A stretch of 14,540 nt of DNA from JACKII01 sp963974445 (GCA_963974445.1 CAXBDI010000102.1:1-14540); one strand, 5' to 3'; shown: positions 1-7,540, numbered from the stretch's first letter. The notes: generated from the sequence alone by a model not told the origin. Program-made: numbers and translations.

Positions 1-2
1 AC

Positions 3-1127
3 CGCAATCTGAAAGGCTCCGGCCTGCCCGTGAAAATTCCGGCCATCGAGATGGTAGAAATCGGCGCGGGCGGTGGCTCGATTGCCTCGGTCGATGCCCT
101 GGGCCGCGTCGCGGTGGGGCCCGAGAGTGTTGGCTCCCAGCCGGGTCCGGCCTGTTACAACCAAGGCGGTGAGCGGGCCGCCGTCACCGATGCCGACCTG
201 GTACTGGGCAAGATCGATCCGGCGGCGTTTGCCGGCGGCACCGTCGCGCTTGCGCCAGAGAAGGCCAGCGAAGCGTTGGAGCGGACAATCGGCCAGCCGC
301 TCGGTATGGACGCGGCGTTGGCGGCCTTTGCGGTCGCGGAGATCGTCGACGAGAACATGGCGAATGCAGCGCGGGTGCACGCGGTGGAGTGGGGCAAGGA
401 CGTCGCCGCCCGGGCGATGATCGCCTTCGGCGGCGCCGCGCCCTTGCATGCGGCTCGGCTGGCGGAGAAGCTGAACCTCTCTCAGGTGATCGTACCGGCG
501 GGCGCCGGCGTTGGTTCCGCGGTTGGCTTCTTGCGCGCGCCGATCTCGTACGAGGTGGTGCGCAGCCGGTACATGCGCCTGGATGGCTTTGATGCTGCTG
601 GTGCCAACGAGTTACTGGCAGCGATGCAGGCGGAGGCAACCGCCATTGTCCGCCAAGGTGCGCCGGATGCGGCGTTGAGCGAGACCCGCCTCGCCTTCAT
701 GCGCTATGTCGGCCAGGGGCACGAGATCACCGTGCCCCTGCCGCCGCGGGCGCTGGAGCCGGCCGATGCGAAGACATTGCGTGCGGCGTTCGAGGCGGCC
801 TACCGCGCGCTCTACGGCCAAACCGTGCCCGGGCAGGAGCCAGAAATCCTCAGTTGGACGCTCACTGTGGCCTCGCCGGCAGTTTCGTCTGCGGTCAAAG
901 CCGCAGCGGCTGCGACGGTTGCGGGTAAGCCCATCGGTACTCGCCGGCTGTTCGACCCGCAGGCCCAAGCCTTCGTCGAGGCGGCTGTGTGGCGGCGGGA
1001 GAGCCTTGGCACTGCCGTCGTCGCGGGACCGGCGCTGATCGTCGAGGATCAAACAACGACGGTGGTGCCGGATGGCTTTAGCGCCGAAGTCGGTTTAGGC
1101 GGGGCGTTGGTGCTGACGCGGAGGTAG
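3..1127 (+). CDS. hyuA: N-methylhydantoinase A / HyuA family protein, C-terminal part (5' truncated by window edge)
   Basis: The reading frame is open from base 3 with no start codon, so the gene begins outside the window; about 374 residues of a protein usually near 690 are present. HyuA subunits catalyse ATP-dependent ring opening of hydantoins or 5-oxoproline, usually together with a HyuB subunit, in the cytoplasm. Visible family signatures are VEIGAGGGSIA near the visible start, TDADLVLGKIDP, the glycine/alanine-rich GVGSAVGFLRAPISYE segment, and the C-terminal-domain motifs RYVGQGHEITVPLP and YRALYGQTVPGQEPEI. HyuA and HyuB genes are normally adjacent. No hyuB follows here, so a partner would have to lie upstream, outside the window. 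The gene converges on the acyl-CoA dehydrogenase at 1330, with a palindromic repeat between them. Hydantoinase versus oxoprolinase cannot be decided from this part. Confidence 0.9.
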   Translation, partial: RNLKGSGLPVKIPAIEMVEIGAGGGSIASVDALGRVAVGPESVGSQPGPACYNQGGERAAVTDADLVLGKIDPAAFAGGTVALAPEKASEALERTIGQPLGMDAALAAFAVAEIVDENMANAARVHAVEWGKDVAARAMIAFGGAAPLHAARLAEKLNLSQVIVPAGAGVGSAVGFLRAPISYEVVRSRYMRLDGFDAAGANELLAAMQAEATAIVRQGAPDAALSETRLAFMRYVGQGHEITVPLPPRALEPADAKTLRAAFEAAYRALYGQTVPGQEPEILSWTLTVASPAVSSAVKAAAAATVAGKPIGTRRLFDPQAQAFVEAAVWRRESLGTAVVAGPALIVEDQTTTVVPDGFSAEVGLGGALVLTRR

Positions 1128-1132
1128 TGACT

Positions 1133-1290
1133 CGGCACATGTTCCCCGGACGGTAAGCGGCACCTGTTCCCCGGACGGTGCGGAGCGCCGATCCGGGGCC
1201 GGTCTCATCCATCGAACACCGCCGCTGACGGTGTTCGCGAGATCAGGCGATCCCGGCTCACCGCTTCGCGGCGTCCGGGAAACACGTGCC
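1133..1290. repeat. MITE/REP-like palindromic element with imperfect inverted ends
   Basis: The left end (1134-1151, GGCACATGTTCCCCGGAC) and right end (1273-1290, GTCCGGGAAACACGTGCC) are inverted copies with 2 mismatches in 18. The left end is partly duplicated: a 22-base unit at 1133-1154 recurs at 1158-1179 with one difference. Inside is a perfect 9-bp hairpin (1213-1221 with 1229-1237, 7-base loop), and near the right end a CCGC-TTC-GCGG hairpin lies within a CCCGG/CCGGG pair. There is no reading frame of note. It sits between the convergent hyuA and acyl-CoA dehydrogenase genes and could act as a two-way terminator. The mobile-element interpretation is inference from the shape. Confidence 0.65.
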
Positions 1291-1329
1291 CTATGGAGAC
1301 GATCCTGATGGTGGAGGAAGATAGGCCCC

Positions 1330-2490
1330 CTACCGCAGCCCCAATTGCCGGGCCACGATGCCCTTCAGCACCTCATTCGTTCCGCCGCGGATGGTGCTGG
1401 AGGGGATGTGCAGGATGCCGTCGCGCAGCACTGATTGGTAGGCGTTCATGCTCTGAGTCTTCGGGCCGCTCGGTGCTACGGCGCGGACGCCCTCGATAAC
1501 CTCGCGCTCGAAGCGGGTGCCGATTTCCTTGACCAGAGCGGCCTCGGTCTCCGGCGACTCGCCCTCCTGCAGCAACGCCGACACACCGAGCGACATGCGG
1601 CGCAGCGTGCGCAGCCGCGCCACCAACTGGCCGAAGGCGAGCGTGACGCGCTCGTCGTCGCTTTCCTGCATGACGCGCACGGCCTCTTCGAGAATGATGG
1701 TAGTCGACAGGAACCGCTCGGGCCCGGCGCGCTCGATGGCCAACTCGCTGGTCACCTGCTTCCAGCCATCGCCCTCGTTGCCGAGCATGGCGTCGTCCGG
1801 TACGAACACGTCCTCGAACAGGGTTTCGTTGAAGTGGCTTTCGTTGGCGATGTTCTTGATGCCGCGAATGGTGATGCCTGGCGTCGAGAGGTCGACCAGA
1901 AATTGCGAGAGGCCCTGGTGCTTCTTGCCGTCCTGCACCGGCGTCGTACGCACCAATGCGATCATGTAGTGGCAGATCTGCGCGTTGGAGGACCAGATCT
2001 TGGCGCCGTTGATCACCCAACCGCCATCGACCTTCTTCGCCGACGTGCGCACGCTGGCCAGGTCGGAGCCGGAGCCCGGCTCGCTCATGCCGATGGCGAA
2101 ATAGCACTCGCCGGCGGCAATGCGGGGCAGAATGTCCGACTTCTGCTCCTCCGTACCATAGCGCAGGATCAGCGGCCCGCTCTGACGGTCGGCGACCCAG
2201 TGGGCGGCGACGGGCGCGCCGGCGGAGACCAGCTCCTCCGTAATGACATAGCGATGCAGCATGGTTTTTTCTTGCCCGCCATACTGCTTGGGCCAGGTCA
2301 CCGCCAGATAGCCGCGCTGCCCCAATTTTCGGCTGAATTCCGGGCTGAGACCGGAGCCCCAGCAGTCGGCGATCGGCGTAAAGCCGCCGCTCTGGCGCTC
2401 CGCCCGCAAAAAGCCGCGGATATCCTGTCGCAGCGCCACGACATCGTCGGGGAAGGCCATTTTCGGGAAGCGGAAACCATTGCCAGCCAT
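1330..2490 (-). CDS. acyl-CoA dehydrogenase family protein
   Basis: A 386-residue flavoenzyme of normal family length that oxidises an acyl-CoA to the enoyl-CoA and passes electrons to ETF. The N-terminal helical domain covers roughly residues 10-125. The FAD-binding signature FAIGMSEPGSGSDLASVRTS starts at about 131, followed by WVINGAKIWSSNA (158-170), and the C-terminal TIRGGTNEVLKGIVARQLGL closes the protein. The residue before GT near the C-terminus is glycine rather than the glutamate of medium-chain enzymes. The catalytic base is therefore probably E253 in ELAIER, the position used by isovaleryl- and long-chain acyl-CoA dehydrogenases. The substrate is not decided. The ATG at 2490 is used; only a weak GGGT-like ribosome site lies upstream. 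The gene stands alone, divergent from the MFS transporter. Confidence 0.93.
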   Translation of the reverse strand: MAGNGFRFPKMAFPDDVVALRQDIRGFLRAERQSGGFTPIADCWGSGLSPEFSRKLGQRGYLAVTWPKQYGGQEKTMLHRYVITEELVSAGAPVAAHWVADRQSGPLILRYGTEEQKSDILPRIAAGECYFAIGMSEPGSGSDLASVRTSAKKVDGGWVINGAKIWSSNAQICHYMIALVRTTPVQDGKKHQGLSQFLVDLSTPGITIRGIKNIANESHFNETLFEDVFVPDDAMLGNEGDGWKQVTSELAIERAGPERFLSTTIILEEAVRVMQESDDERVTLAFGQLVARLRTLRRMSLGVSALLQEGESPETEAALVKEIGTRFEREVIEGVRAVAPSGPKTQSMNAYQSVLRDGILHIPSSTIRGGTNEVLKGIVARQLGLR

Positions 2491-2595
2491 CGGTCACGAG
2501 ACCCTTTTCGCTAGAGAAGCTTGGGAAACCCCACTATGCAGGGCGAGCACCCGAAACGCAATCGGGCCTCACTCCTCTCAGTGTAGTACGCAGGC

Positions 2596-2605
2596 ATCGG
2601 CCGAT
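2596..2605. promoter_or_regulatory. perfect 10-bp palindrome in the divergent acd/MFS intergenic region
   Basis: ATCGGCCGAT reads the same on both strands and lies 4 bases before the proposed TTG start of the transporter, in the 119-bp gap between the divergent dehydrogenase and transporter genes. It could be an operator, but a 10-bp palindrome in GC-rich DNA may arise by chance. Confidence 0.2.
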
Positions 2606-2609
2606 CGGT

Positions 2610-3812
2610 TTGACAGAGTCCGCGCCCAAACAAAGCTATTGGTTGGCAGTTGCCGTGATGACGGCGATGCAGGCAGGCTCCTCGCTCGCGTATATGACCC
2701 TGCCGGTGATCGCCGTGCGCGCGGCGGAGAGCTTCGAACTCTCAGCCGGGCTGATCGGCGTTTACACCGGGCTTGCGTTTCTGGGGTCGGCGATTGCCAG
2801 CCTGCTGACCGCTGGCATCTCGCCGCGGATTGGCGCGGTGCGCATGTGCCAGTGGGCGTCGCTGGCCAATATCGCCGGTCTTCTGTGCCTGCTGCCGGCG
2901 GAGCAATGGCTGTTGCCGGTGGCGGCAATGCTGGTCGGCGCGGGCTATGGACCGATGAACCCGGCGGGCTCTTTCCTGCTGGCGCGCATCGTGCCGGCGC
3001 ATCGCCTCAGCCTGGTGTTTTCGATCAAGCAGACTTGCGTGCCCATCGGCTACGGGCTCGCCGGCCTGCTGCTGCCGGCGGTGGTGCTGGTGGCGGACTG
3101 GCGGGCGGCGGTGCTGCTTTCCGCCGGTTTGGTGGCTTTAATCGCGCTGGCAAGCGAGTGGCCACGGGCGCGCCTCGACGCGTTTCGGGCAGACGGCAGC
3201 CCCTTCCGCTTTCGCACCATTCTGGCACCGCTCAAGCTGATCGCGCTCTATCCAGATTTGCTGCGCATGGCGGTGTGCTCGCTGGTGTTCTCCGGCGTGC
3301 AGTTGGGGGTCGCGTCCTTTCTGGTAGTCTATCTGAACGAGATTGTTGGCATGAGCCTGACGGCCGCCGGCAGCGTGCTGGCCATCGCCAATATGGCAGC
3401 CGTAGCGGGCCGCGTCGGCTGGGGATGGATTGCAGACCTGGTGTCGGCGCGCTGGGTGCTGGGCGGCCTGGGGCTCGGCATGGCGGCCAGTGTCGCTCTG
3501 ATCCTGAGCGTCAGCCTCGCCTGGCCATTCGCTCTGGTAGCGGCGTTGGGCGTGGCCATCGGTGCGACCGTGATCGGCTGGAACGGCGTCTTTCTGGCGG
3601 AGACCGCGCGCCAATCACCGGAGGGCAAGGTGAGCGAGGTGACCGGCGGCGTCATGGTGATCACCTTCCTCGGCTCGGTCATCGGCCCGCCGCTGCTTTC
3701 TGGGCTGCTGGCAGTGACGGATTCCTATAAGGCCGGCTTTTGGCTGTTGGCCGTGGCGGCGCTCGCCATGGGCGTGGTGTTTTTCCTACCGGTCCGGGAG
3801 ATCCGAGGTTAG
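2610..3812 (+). CDS. major facilitator superfamily (MFS) transporter
   Basis: A 400-residue inner-membrane protein with about 12 hydrophobic segments in two halves split by a more polar stretch near residues 185-205, which is the MFS architecture. Typical segments are GAGYGPMNPAGSFLLARIVP and SIKQTCVPIGYGLAGLLLP in the first half and AGRVGWGWIADLVSARWVL in the second; they resemble CynX/NimT-like MFS proteins. The cargo is unknown, and a small organic acid would suit the context (inference). The start is uncertain. The proposed TTG has only a weak ribosome site, while the next candidates (GTG/ATG around 2655-2670) would cut into the first membrane segment. The 3' end overlaps the convergent thioesterase: the two stop codons share bases 3810-3811. 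Confidence 0.88.
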   Translation: MTESAPKQSYWLAVAVMTAMQAGSSLAYMTLPVIAVRAAESFELSAGLIGVYTGLAFLGSAIASLLTAGISPRIGAVRMCQWASLANIAGLLCLLPAEQWLLPVAAMLVGAGYGPMNPAGSFLLARIVPAHRLSLVFSIKQTCVPIGYGLAGLLLPAVVLVADWRAAVLLSAGLVALIALASEWPRARLDAFRADGSPFRFRTILAPLKLIALYPDLLRMAVCSLVFSGVQLGVASFLVVYLNEIVGMSLTAAGSVLAIANMAAVAGRVGWGWIADLVSARWVLGGLGLGMAASVALILSVSLAWPFALVAALGVAIGATVIGWNGVFLAETARQSPEGKVSEVTGGVMVITFLGSVIGPPLLSGLLAVTDSYKAGFWLLAVAALAMGVVFFLPVREIRG

Positions 3813-4243
3813 GGCAGCAGCGCCGACAGCCGCGCCCGCATCGTCGGCCCGATGGGATGGCTGGCGCCGTCGACCTTGTTCACCATCACGCAGGTGCTGG
3901 TGGCGATGCAGCCGCTCTCGCGGAACACGCCGTGCGCGGTGGTCAACGAGGTGTTGCCGATGCGGATCAGGCGCGAGCCGACCCGGACCCGGCCCGGCCA
4001 GTAGCTTTCCGCCAGATAATTGATGGTCAGGTTGGCGAGGATCGCCTGGAACCGCTCACCCTCCAACCCTTTCGAGGCCTCGCCGATCACGTCGTGGTCG
4101 AACATCAGCCGGCCGGTTTCCACATAGGCCGCTATCGCCACGTTGTTCACATGGCCGGCCTGATCGGTGTCGCAGAAGCGGACGGTATCGTCGGCCCAGT
4201 ATTCGTAGAGCGCGGGGTCGGTGAGGTCCGGCAGGTCGCTCAT
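3809..4243 (-). CDS. acyl-CoA thioesterase, hotdog fold (4HBT/FadM-like)
   Basis: A 144-residue single hotdog-domain protein of normal family length. It carries the signature VRFCDTDQAGHVNNVAIAAY (residues 21-40). D27 corresponds to the catalytic aspartate of YbgC/FadM-type enzymes, and GHVNN is the family loop. ANLTINYLAESYWPGRVRVG and a VMVNKVDGASHPIG strand complete the fold. The family hydrolyses acyl- or aryl-CoA thioesters in the cytoplasm; the exact substrate is not readable. Its ATG overlaps the TGA of the JmjC gene (ATGA, 4240-4243), so translation is probably coupled. It is the last gene of the aminotransferase-JmjC-thioesterase unit. Confidence 0.9.
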   Translation of the reverse strand: MSDLPDLTDPALYEYWADDTVRFCDTDQAGHVNNVAIAAYVETGRLMFDHDVIGEASKGLEGERFQAILANLTINYLAESYWPGRVRVGSRLIRIGNTSLTTAHGVFRESGCIATSTCVMVNKVDGASHPIGPTMRARLSALLP

Positions 4244-5172
4244 GATGTCTTCGGACCAATCTGAAAATTCGGCCGCGGCGGCACGAAACTGCGCCGTAAT
4301 GCCTTGCCACGCTCTTTCGTTCCGGCAGCGCGGGCGACATCGCGCAGGCGGGCGGCCAGCATCTCGAAATAAGCTGGCAATTCCGCCTCCGAGAGCGGCA
4401 GGTCCTCTCGGAATTTCGCGTCGCCCACGGCCTCGTCCATGACCAGTTGCAGGTAATCGAGCCCCTTAGGCTCGCTGACCGCAAAGGACAGATGGATAGA
4501 GGGACCATCCGTCGCCAACGCATCGTGGAAGCGGCCGCGCGGCAGGTAAAGCAAGTCGCCCTCTTTCATGACGATCTCCCGCTCAACCTTGCCGCGCAGG
4601 CGTTGCACCTGATCTTTCGGCATGCCGGCGAAGCGGGCGTGGATGATCGGCGCCTCGATCTGGCCCGAATAGATGCGCCAGCGCTTCTGACCGCTGACCT
4701 GCAAAGCAAACACATCAGTCTTGTCGTAGTGGGTATCGAACGCCTGATGATTCTGCTGCGAGATATAGGCGTTGGCCGAACTTTTGGCGCCGAGGCCCGT
4801 GGTGAAGGCGCCGATGATCGCCCGAATGTCCGGAAACATCGATTCGATCTCGTTCAGCACCAGGCTGGCGCCACGCTGCAAATGCTGTTGCACCAACTGC
4901 GGGTCGGGCACGAATTGGCGCTGGCCGCTGCGGTCGACCCGCTGCCGGCAATAGGCCTGTGGCGGCACGGGCTGGGTATCCTGCACCAGCAGCAGAGTCT
5001 GGTGGTTCCAAATCTCCATGTTCAGCAGCCGGCTCAATTCCGGCCAACCGAACAAGCCGGCCACCCGATCCGCAGCTGCCGGCGTATGCAGCCAGGCCCT
5101 GCCACGGTAGTCGCGGACGAAATCGTCGACGCTGATGGGAGCCAGGAGGTCGGCAAAGCTTTGGATCGGCAT
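4240..5172 (-). CDS. JmjC-domain / cupin_4-type Fe(II)/2-oxoglutarate-dependent oxygenase
   Basis: A 310-residue protein with the double-stranded beta-helix core of JmjC/cupin_4 oxygenases, the group that includes the ribosomal-protein hydroxylase RoxA/YcfD. The metal motif is HxD in AFDTHYDKTDVFALQVSGQK (H148, D150), followed by KRWRIYSG. The distal ligand is H216 in LLYLPRGRFHDAL. The N-terminal FVRDYRGRAWLH (18-29) matches the start of this family. It is shorter than YcfD, with little beyond the core that could form the C-terminal winged-helix dimerisation part. Whether it acts on a protein or a small molecule is not decided. AGGA lies 8 bases before the ATG. It starts 33 bp after the aminotransferase gene and overlaps the thioesterase by ATGA. 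Confidence 0.88.
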   Translation of the reverse strand: MPIQSFADLLAPISVDDFVRDYRGRAWLHTPAAADRVAGLFGWPELSRLLNMEIWNHQTLLLVQDTQPVPPQAYCRQRVDRSGQRQFVPDPQLVQQHLQRGASLVLNEIESMFPDIRAIIGAFTTGLGAKSSANAYISQQNHQAFDTHYDKTDVFALQVSGQKRWRIYSGQIEAPIIHARFAGMPKDQVQRLRGKVEREIVMKEGDLLYLPRGRFHDALATDGPSIHLSFAVSEPKGLDYLQLVMDEAVGDAKFREDLPLSEAELPAYFEMLAARLRDVARAAGTKERGKALRRSFVPPRPNFQIGPKTS

Positions 5173-5205
5173 GAGCGCGGTCCTGTTGTTAGGCGAGAAG
5201 TAAAG

Positions 5206-6399
5206 TTAACCCGGGACAGAGGCGGCCAAATAATCCACAGCAGCACTGACGCCGCCTTTGCCGATCGGCACCTGGCACACCTGCAACGCCGCCTCGATCC
5301 CGCCGAGCGCGCCGATGATCATCGGTTCGTTCAGGTCGCCCATATGGCCGATGCGAAACACCCGTCCTACCAAATCGCCCAGGCTGCCGCCCACGGCGAC
5401 GCTGAAAGACTCGCGCGCGGTGGTGCGCACGATGTCTGAGTTCATGCCCTCCGGCGTGCGGACGACGGTCAGGCTGACGGCACGGGCATCCGGCGGCAGG
5501 ATGTTAAACTCGATGGCGCCGGCCTCGCTCCACACGTCTACCGCGCGATGCACGGCACCGGCCAGGCGCCTGTGGCGGGCATAGACCTGCTCCCAGCCTT
5601 CCTCGGCGATCATCTTCATCGATTCGATGAGGCCGAACACCAGATGCTCCGGCGCGGTGCCGCAGAAGCGGCTGTAGCTCTCGGTCTTCATGCGCTGCGG
5701 CCAGCTGAAATACTCCATCTGGCTGCGCGATTCGAGACTGGCGGCCAAAGCCTTCTCGCTGACGGCGCAAAAGCCCAGCCCGGGCGGCAGCATCAGGGCC
5801 TTCTGCGAGGCGGCGATCACCACGTCGATGCCCCATTCCTCCATCGGCAGCGGCATGCAGCCGAACGAGGCGATGGCGTCGCAGATCAACAGCGCCGGAT
5901 GGTTCGCGGCATCGATGGCGCGACGGATCCCTGCCAGGTCGGAGACAGCGCCGGTCGCGGTCTCCACATGCACGGCCAGCACGCCCTTGATGCGGTGCTC
6001 CTTGTCCTTGCTCAACGCGTCTTCGATCACCGCCGGATCGATGGGGTGGCGCCAACTGCCGGGCACTCTGACGACGTTCAGCCCCAGGCGTTCGGCCATA
6101 TCGCCCCAGACCCTGCCGAAGCGCCCAACTTCCGGCAGCAAGACCGTATCGCCGGGCGAGAAGCAGTTGACAAACGCACCCTCCCAGCCGCCATGACCGC
6201 TGGAGGTGTAGAGGAACACCTGCGACGAGGTGCCGAACAGAGGCTTCAAATCCTCGAACAACTTCAGCGCCAATTCGGCGAAGGCCGGGCTGGCGAAGTC
6301 CATAGCCGGCCGGTGCATGGCGTTCAGAACCCGGTCCGGAATGTTGGTAGGGCCCGGAGTGTGCAGGAATTCGCGGCCGCGTCTGACCATGGTAGGCAT
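5206..6399 (-). CDS. class V aminotransferase, serine-glyoxylate / alanine-glyoxylate type
   Basis: A PLP enzyme of 397 residues. It opens with FLHTPGPTNIPDRVLNAMHRP, the typical start of serine-glyoxylate aminotransferases. TSSGHGGWEGAFVN (65-78) is the phosphate-binding region, D174 in LLICDAIASFG pairs with the pyridine nitrogen, K200 in ASQKALMLPPGLGF is the Schiff-base lysine, and VFRIGHMGDLNEP near the C-terminus carries the substrate-carboxylate arginine. The family transfers an amino group to glyoxylate, giving glycine. Ureidoglycine-glyoxylate aminotransferase (PucG) is a close relative, so the donor is open. The frame is open back to 6609, but that part would overlap msrA and does not look like the family, so ATG 6399 is chosen; ATG 6390 is also possible. 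First gene of the three-gene minus-strand unit. Confidence 0.92.
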   Translation of the reverse strand: MPTMVRRGREFLHTPGPTNIPDRVLNAMHRPAMDFASPAFAELALKLFEDLKPLFGTSSQVFLYTSSGHGGWEGAFVNCFSPGDTVLLPEVGRFGRVWGDMAERLGLNVVRVPGSWRHPIDPAVIEDALSKDKEHRIKGVLAVHVETATGAVSDLAGIRRAIDAANHPALLICDAIASFGCMPLPMEEWGIDVVIAASQKALMLPPGLGFCAVSEKALAASLESRSQMEYFSWPQRMKTESYSRFCGTAPEHLVFGLIESMKMIAEEGWEQVYARHRRLAGAVHRAVDVWSEAGAIEFNILPPDARAVSLTVVRTPEGMNSDIVRTTARESFSVAVGGSLGDLVGRVFRIGHMGDLNEPMIIGALGGIEAALQVCQVPIGKGGVSAAVDYLAASVPG

Positions 6400-6521
6400 C
6401 CATCGTGGGATTATCGGTTCACCTTCCCTGCCAGCAATTAATCGCCGGGGCAAGCGCTCGCCTCTAGCCAGGCGCGGCCAGAGACGCCACATTGTCGGTA
6501 TCCTAACGACCAAACACCGGC

Positions 6522-6527
6522 AGGAGG
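6522..6527 (+). promoter_or_regulatory. Shine-Dalgarno site of msrA
   Basis: AGGAGG lies 8 bases before the ATG at 6536. It fixes the msrA start and rules out the longer open frame that begins at 6230 inside the opposite-strand aminotransferase gene. Confidence 0.85.
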
Positions 6528-6535
6528 CCCGCTCC

Positions 6536-7168
6536 ATGCGTTTTCTCGACGAAATTTTCGGCTCGAAGACCGTCACCCCCGACCGCTTTCCCCACCCGGC
6601 GAAGGACATCGCTGCCGGCCCTGGTGGCAGCCTGCAAACCGCGGTGCTGGGCGGCGGCTGTTTCTGGTGTGTCGAGGCGGTGTACCTGCAACTCGACGGC
6701 GTCGAGAAGGTGGTCAGCGGCTATGCCGGCGGCGACGCCTCCACCGCCGACTACCAAAACGTCTGCACCGGCATGACCAAGCACGCGGAGGTGATAGAGA
6801 TCACCTACGATCCGGCCAAGATCACCTATGGCGAAATCCTGAAGGTCTTCTTCGCCATCGCCCACGATCCGACCCAGTTGAACCGCCAGGCCAACGACCA
6901 CGGCCCGCAATACCGCTCGGCGATCTTCTATGCGGACCTGGAGCAGAAAGCGGTGGCAGAAGGTTACATCGGCCAGTTGCAGGAGGCCGGCCTGTTCGAC
7001 AAGCCCATCGTCACGACGCTGGAGCCTCTGGAGGAGTTCTTCACCGCCGAGACCTATCACCAGAACTACGCCGCCAACAACCCGCACCAGCCCTACATCA
7101 TGCACCTCGCCGCCCCCAAGGTGGAGAAGGTGCGGACGCACTACGCGGACCGGCTGAAGGCGGGGTGA
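6536..7168 (+). CDS. msrA: peptide-methionine (S)-S-oxide reductase MsrA
   Basis: A 210-residue MsrA that repairs methionine-S-sulfoxide in proteins and free methionine. The catalytic motif GGGCFWCVEAVY places the nucleophilic cysteine at C42 and the active-site glutamate at E47. Further family blocks are VVSGYAGGD, YQNVCTGMTKHAEVIEITYD, HDPTQLNRQANDHGPQYRSAIFY and FFTAETYHQNYAANNP. There is no cysteine in the C-terminal tail, unlike E. coli MsrA, so recycling must use C45 in the GCFWC motif or direct reduction (inference). There is no fused or adjacent MsrB. It is divergent from the aminotransferase across 136 bp and followed by palindromic repeats. Confidence 0.97.
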   Translation: MRFLDEIFGSKTVTPDRFPHPAKDIAAGPGGSLQTAVLGGGCFWCVEAVYLQLDGVEKVVSGYAGGDASTADYQNVCTGMTKHAEVIEITYDPAKITYGEILKVFFAIAHDPTQLNRQANDHGPQYRSAIFYADLEQKAVAEGYIGQLQEAGLFDKPIVTTLEPLEEFFTAETYHQNYAANNPHQPYIMHLAAPKVEKVRTHYADRLKAG

Positions 7169-7199
7169 GCGGCGCCGCTGACCTCTCGTCCCGCTCACC

Positions 7200-7308
7200 G
7201 GCGTCATTGCGAGTCCGCGGCACGCGGGCGAAGCAACCCATCGGCGTTTCAGCCTGTCGCGGCCTAGGGTGGGTTGCCGCGTCGCCTGCGGCTCCTCGCA
7301 AAGACGCC
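7200..7308. repeat. palindromic repeat, 'CGTCATTGCGAG' family, copy 1
   Basis: The ends GGCGTCATTGCGAG (7200-7213) and CTCGCAAAGACGCC (7295-7308) are inverted copies with one mismatch. An inner pair, GCAACCCA (7233-7240) and TGGGTTGC (7270-7277), is a perfect inversion. The right half (GGTTGCCGCGTCGCCTGCGG then CTCCTCGCAA) recurs almost base for base in copy 2. This kind of repeat is widespread in alphaproteobacterial intergenic DNA. It can form a long hairpin after msrA. Confidence 0.8.
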
Positions 7309-7351
7309 AGCGCTTGGAAGCGTGTTGAGCCTCCTCTCCACCCCACCCGCC

Positions 7352-7447
7352 GTCATTGCGAGGCGGCGAAGCCAACGAAGCAATCTGCCGACCGAGTTCG
7401 CTCCTCACAGAGAGGTTGCCGCGTCGCCTACGGCTCCTCGCAATGAC
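7352..7447. repeat. palindromic repeat, 'CGTCATTGCGAG' family, copy 2
   Basis: The ends GTCATTGCGAG (7352-7362) and CTCGCAATGAC (7437-7447) are perfect 11-bp inversions. The right half is nearly the same as in copy 1, while the left half differs (GGCGGCGAAGCCAACGAAG). It lies in the same orientation as copy 1, about 43 bp away, in the leader of the deacetylase pair. Confidence 0.8.
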
Positions 7448-7480
7448 ACCGGAGGGGGGCATGGCGGCAAACCACAGGCG

Positions 7481-7509
7481 TGGCAAACGCCGGCACGTTC
7501 CTCTACACT
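7481..7509 (+). promoter_or_regulatory. possible weak sigma-70 promoter for the deacetylase pair
   Basis: TGGCAA (7481-7486) and TACACT (7504-7509) are 17 bases apart, about 30 bp before the ATG at 7541. Matches to consensus are 3 of 6 and 4 of 6, so this is only a candidate. Confidence 0.22.
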
Positions 7510-7540
7510 CCCCGCCAAAATCATCACCCGGAGCGCGCTT

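Larger units (their letters stand above)
7169..7540. other. gene-free stretch between msrA and the deacetylase pair
   Basis: This 372-bp stretch contains no convincing gene. It holds two related palindromic repeats (about 7200-7308 and 7352-7447), then a short leader with a possible weak promoter and a GGAG ribosome site (7530-7533) for the ATG at 7541. An open frame runs through it from 7274, but its translation is repeat sequence and does not look like protein. Confidence 0.75.

Noticed and set aside
1133..1179. tandem 22-base repeats as iterons of an origin
   Set aside because: Only two copies, no replication gene nearby, and the repeats match the right end of the surrounding palindromic element, which explains them better.
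1435..2514. 359-residue plus-strand open frame
   Set aside because: Antisense to the acyl-CoA dehydrogenase, with no family features.
2480..3730. 416-residue plus-strand open frame
   Set aside because: It overlaps the MFS gene in another frame. The translation is rich in Arg and Gly without membrane segments, while the alternative frame has the full MFS pattern.
6400..6609. N-terminal extension of the aminotransferase frame
   Set aside because: It would overlap the start of msrA, is Arg-rich, and precedes the normal family start (FLHTPGPTNIP).
7200..7447. CRISPR array
   Set aside because: Only two copies, each an inverted-repeat hairpin of about 100 bp, with no regular short repeat-spacer pattern and no cas genes.
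7274..7540. N-terminal extension of the first deacetylase frame
   Set aside because: It translates repeat DNA; the ATG at 7541 has its own ribosome site and the family begins there.
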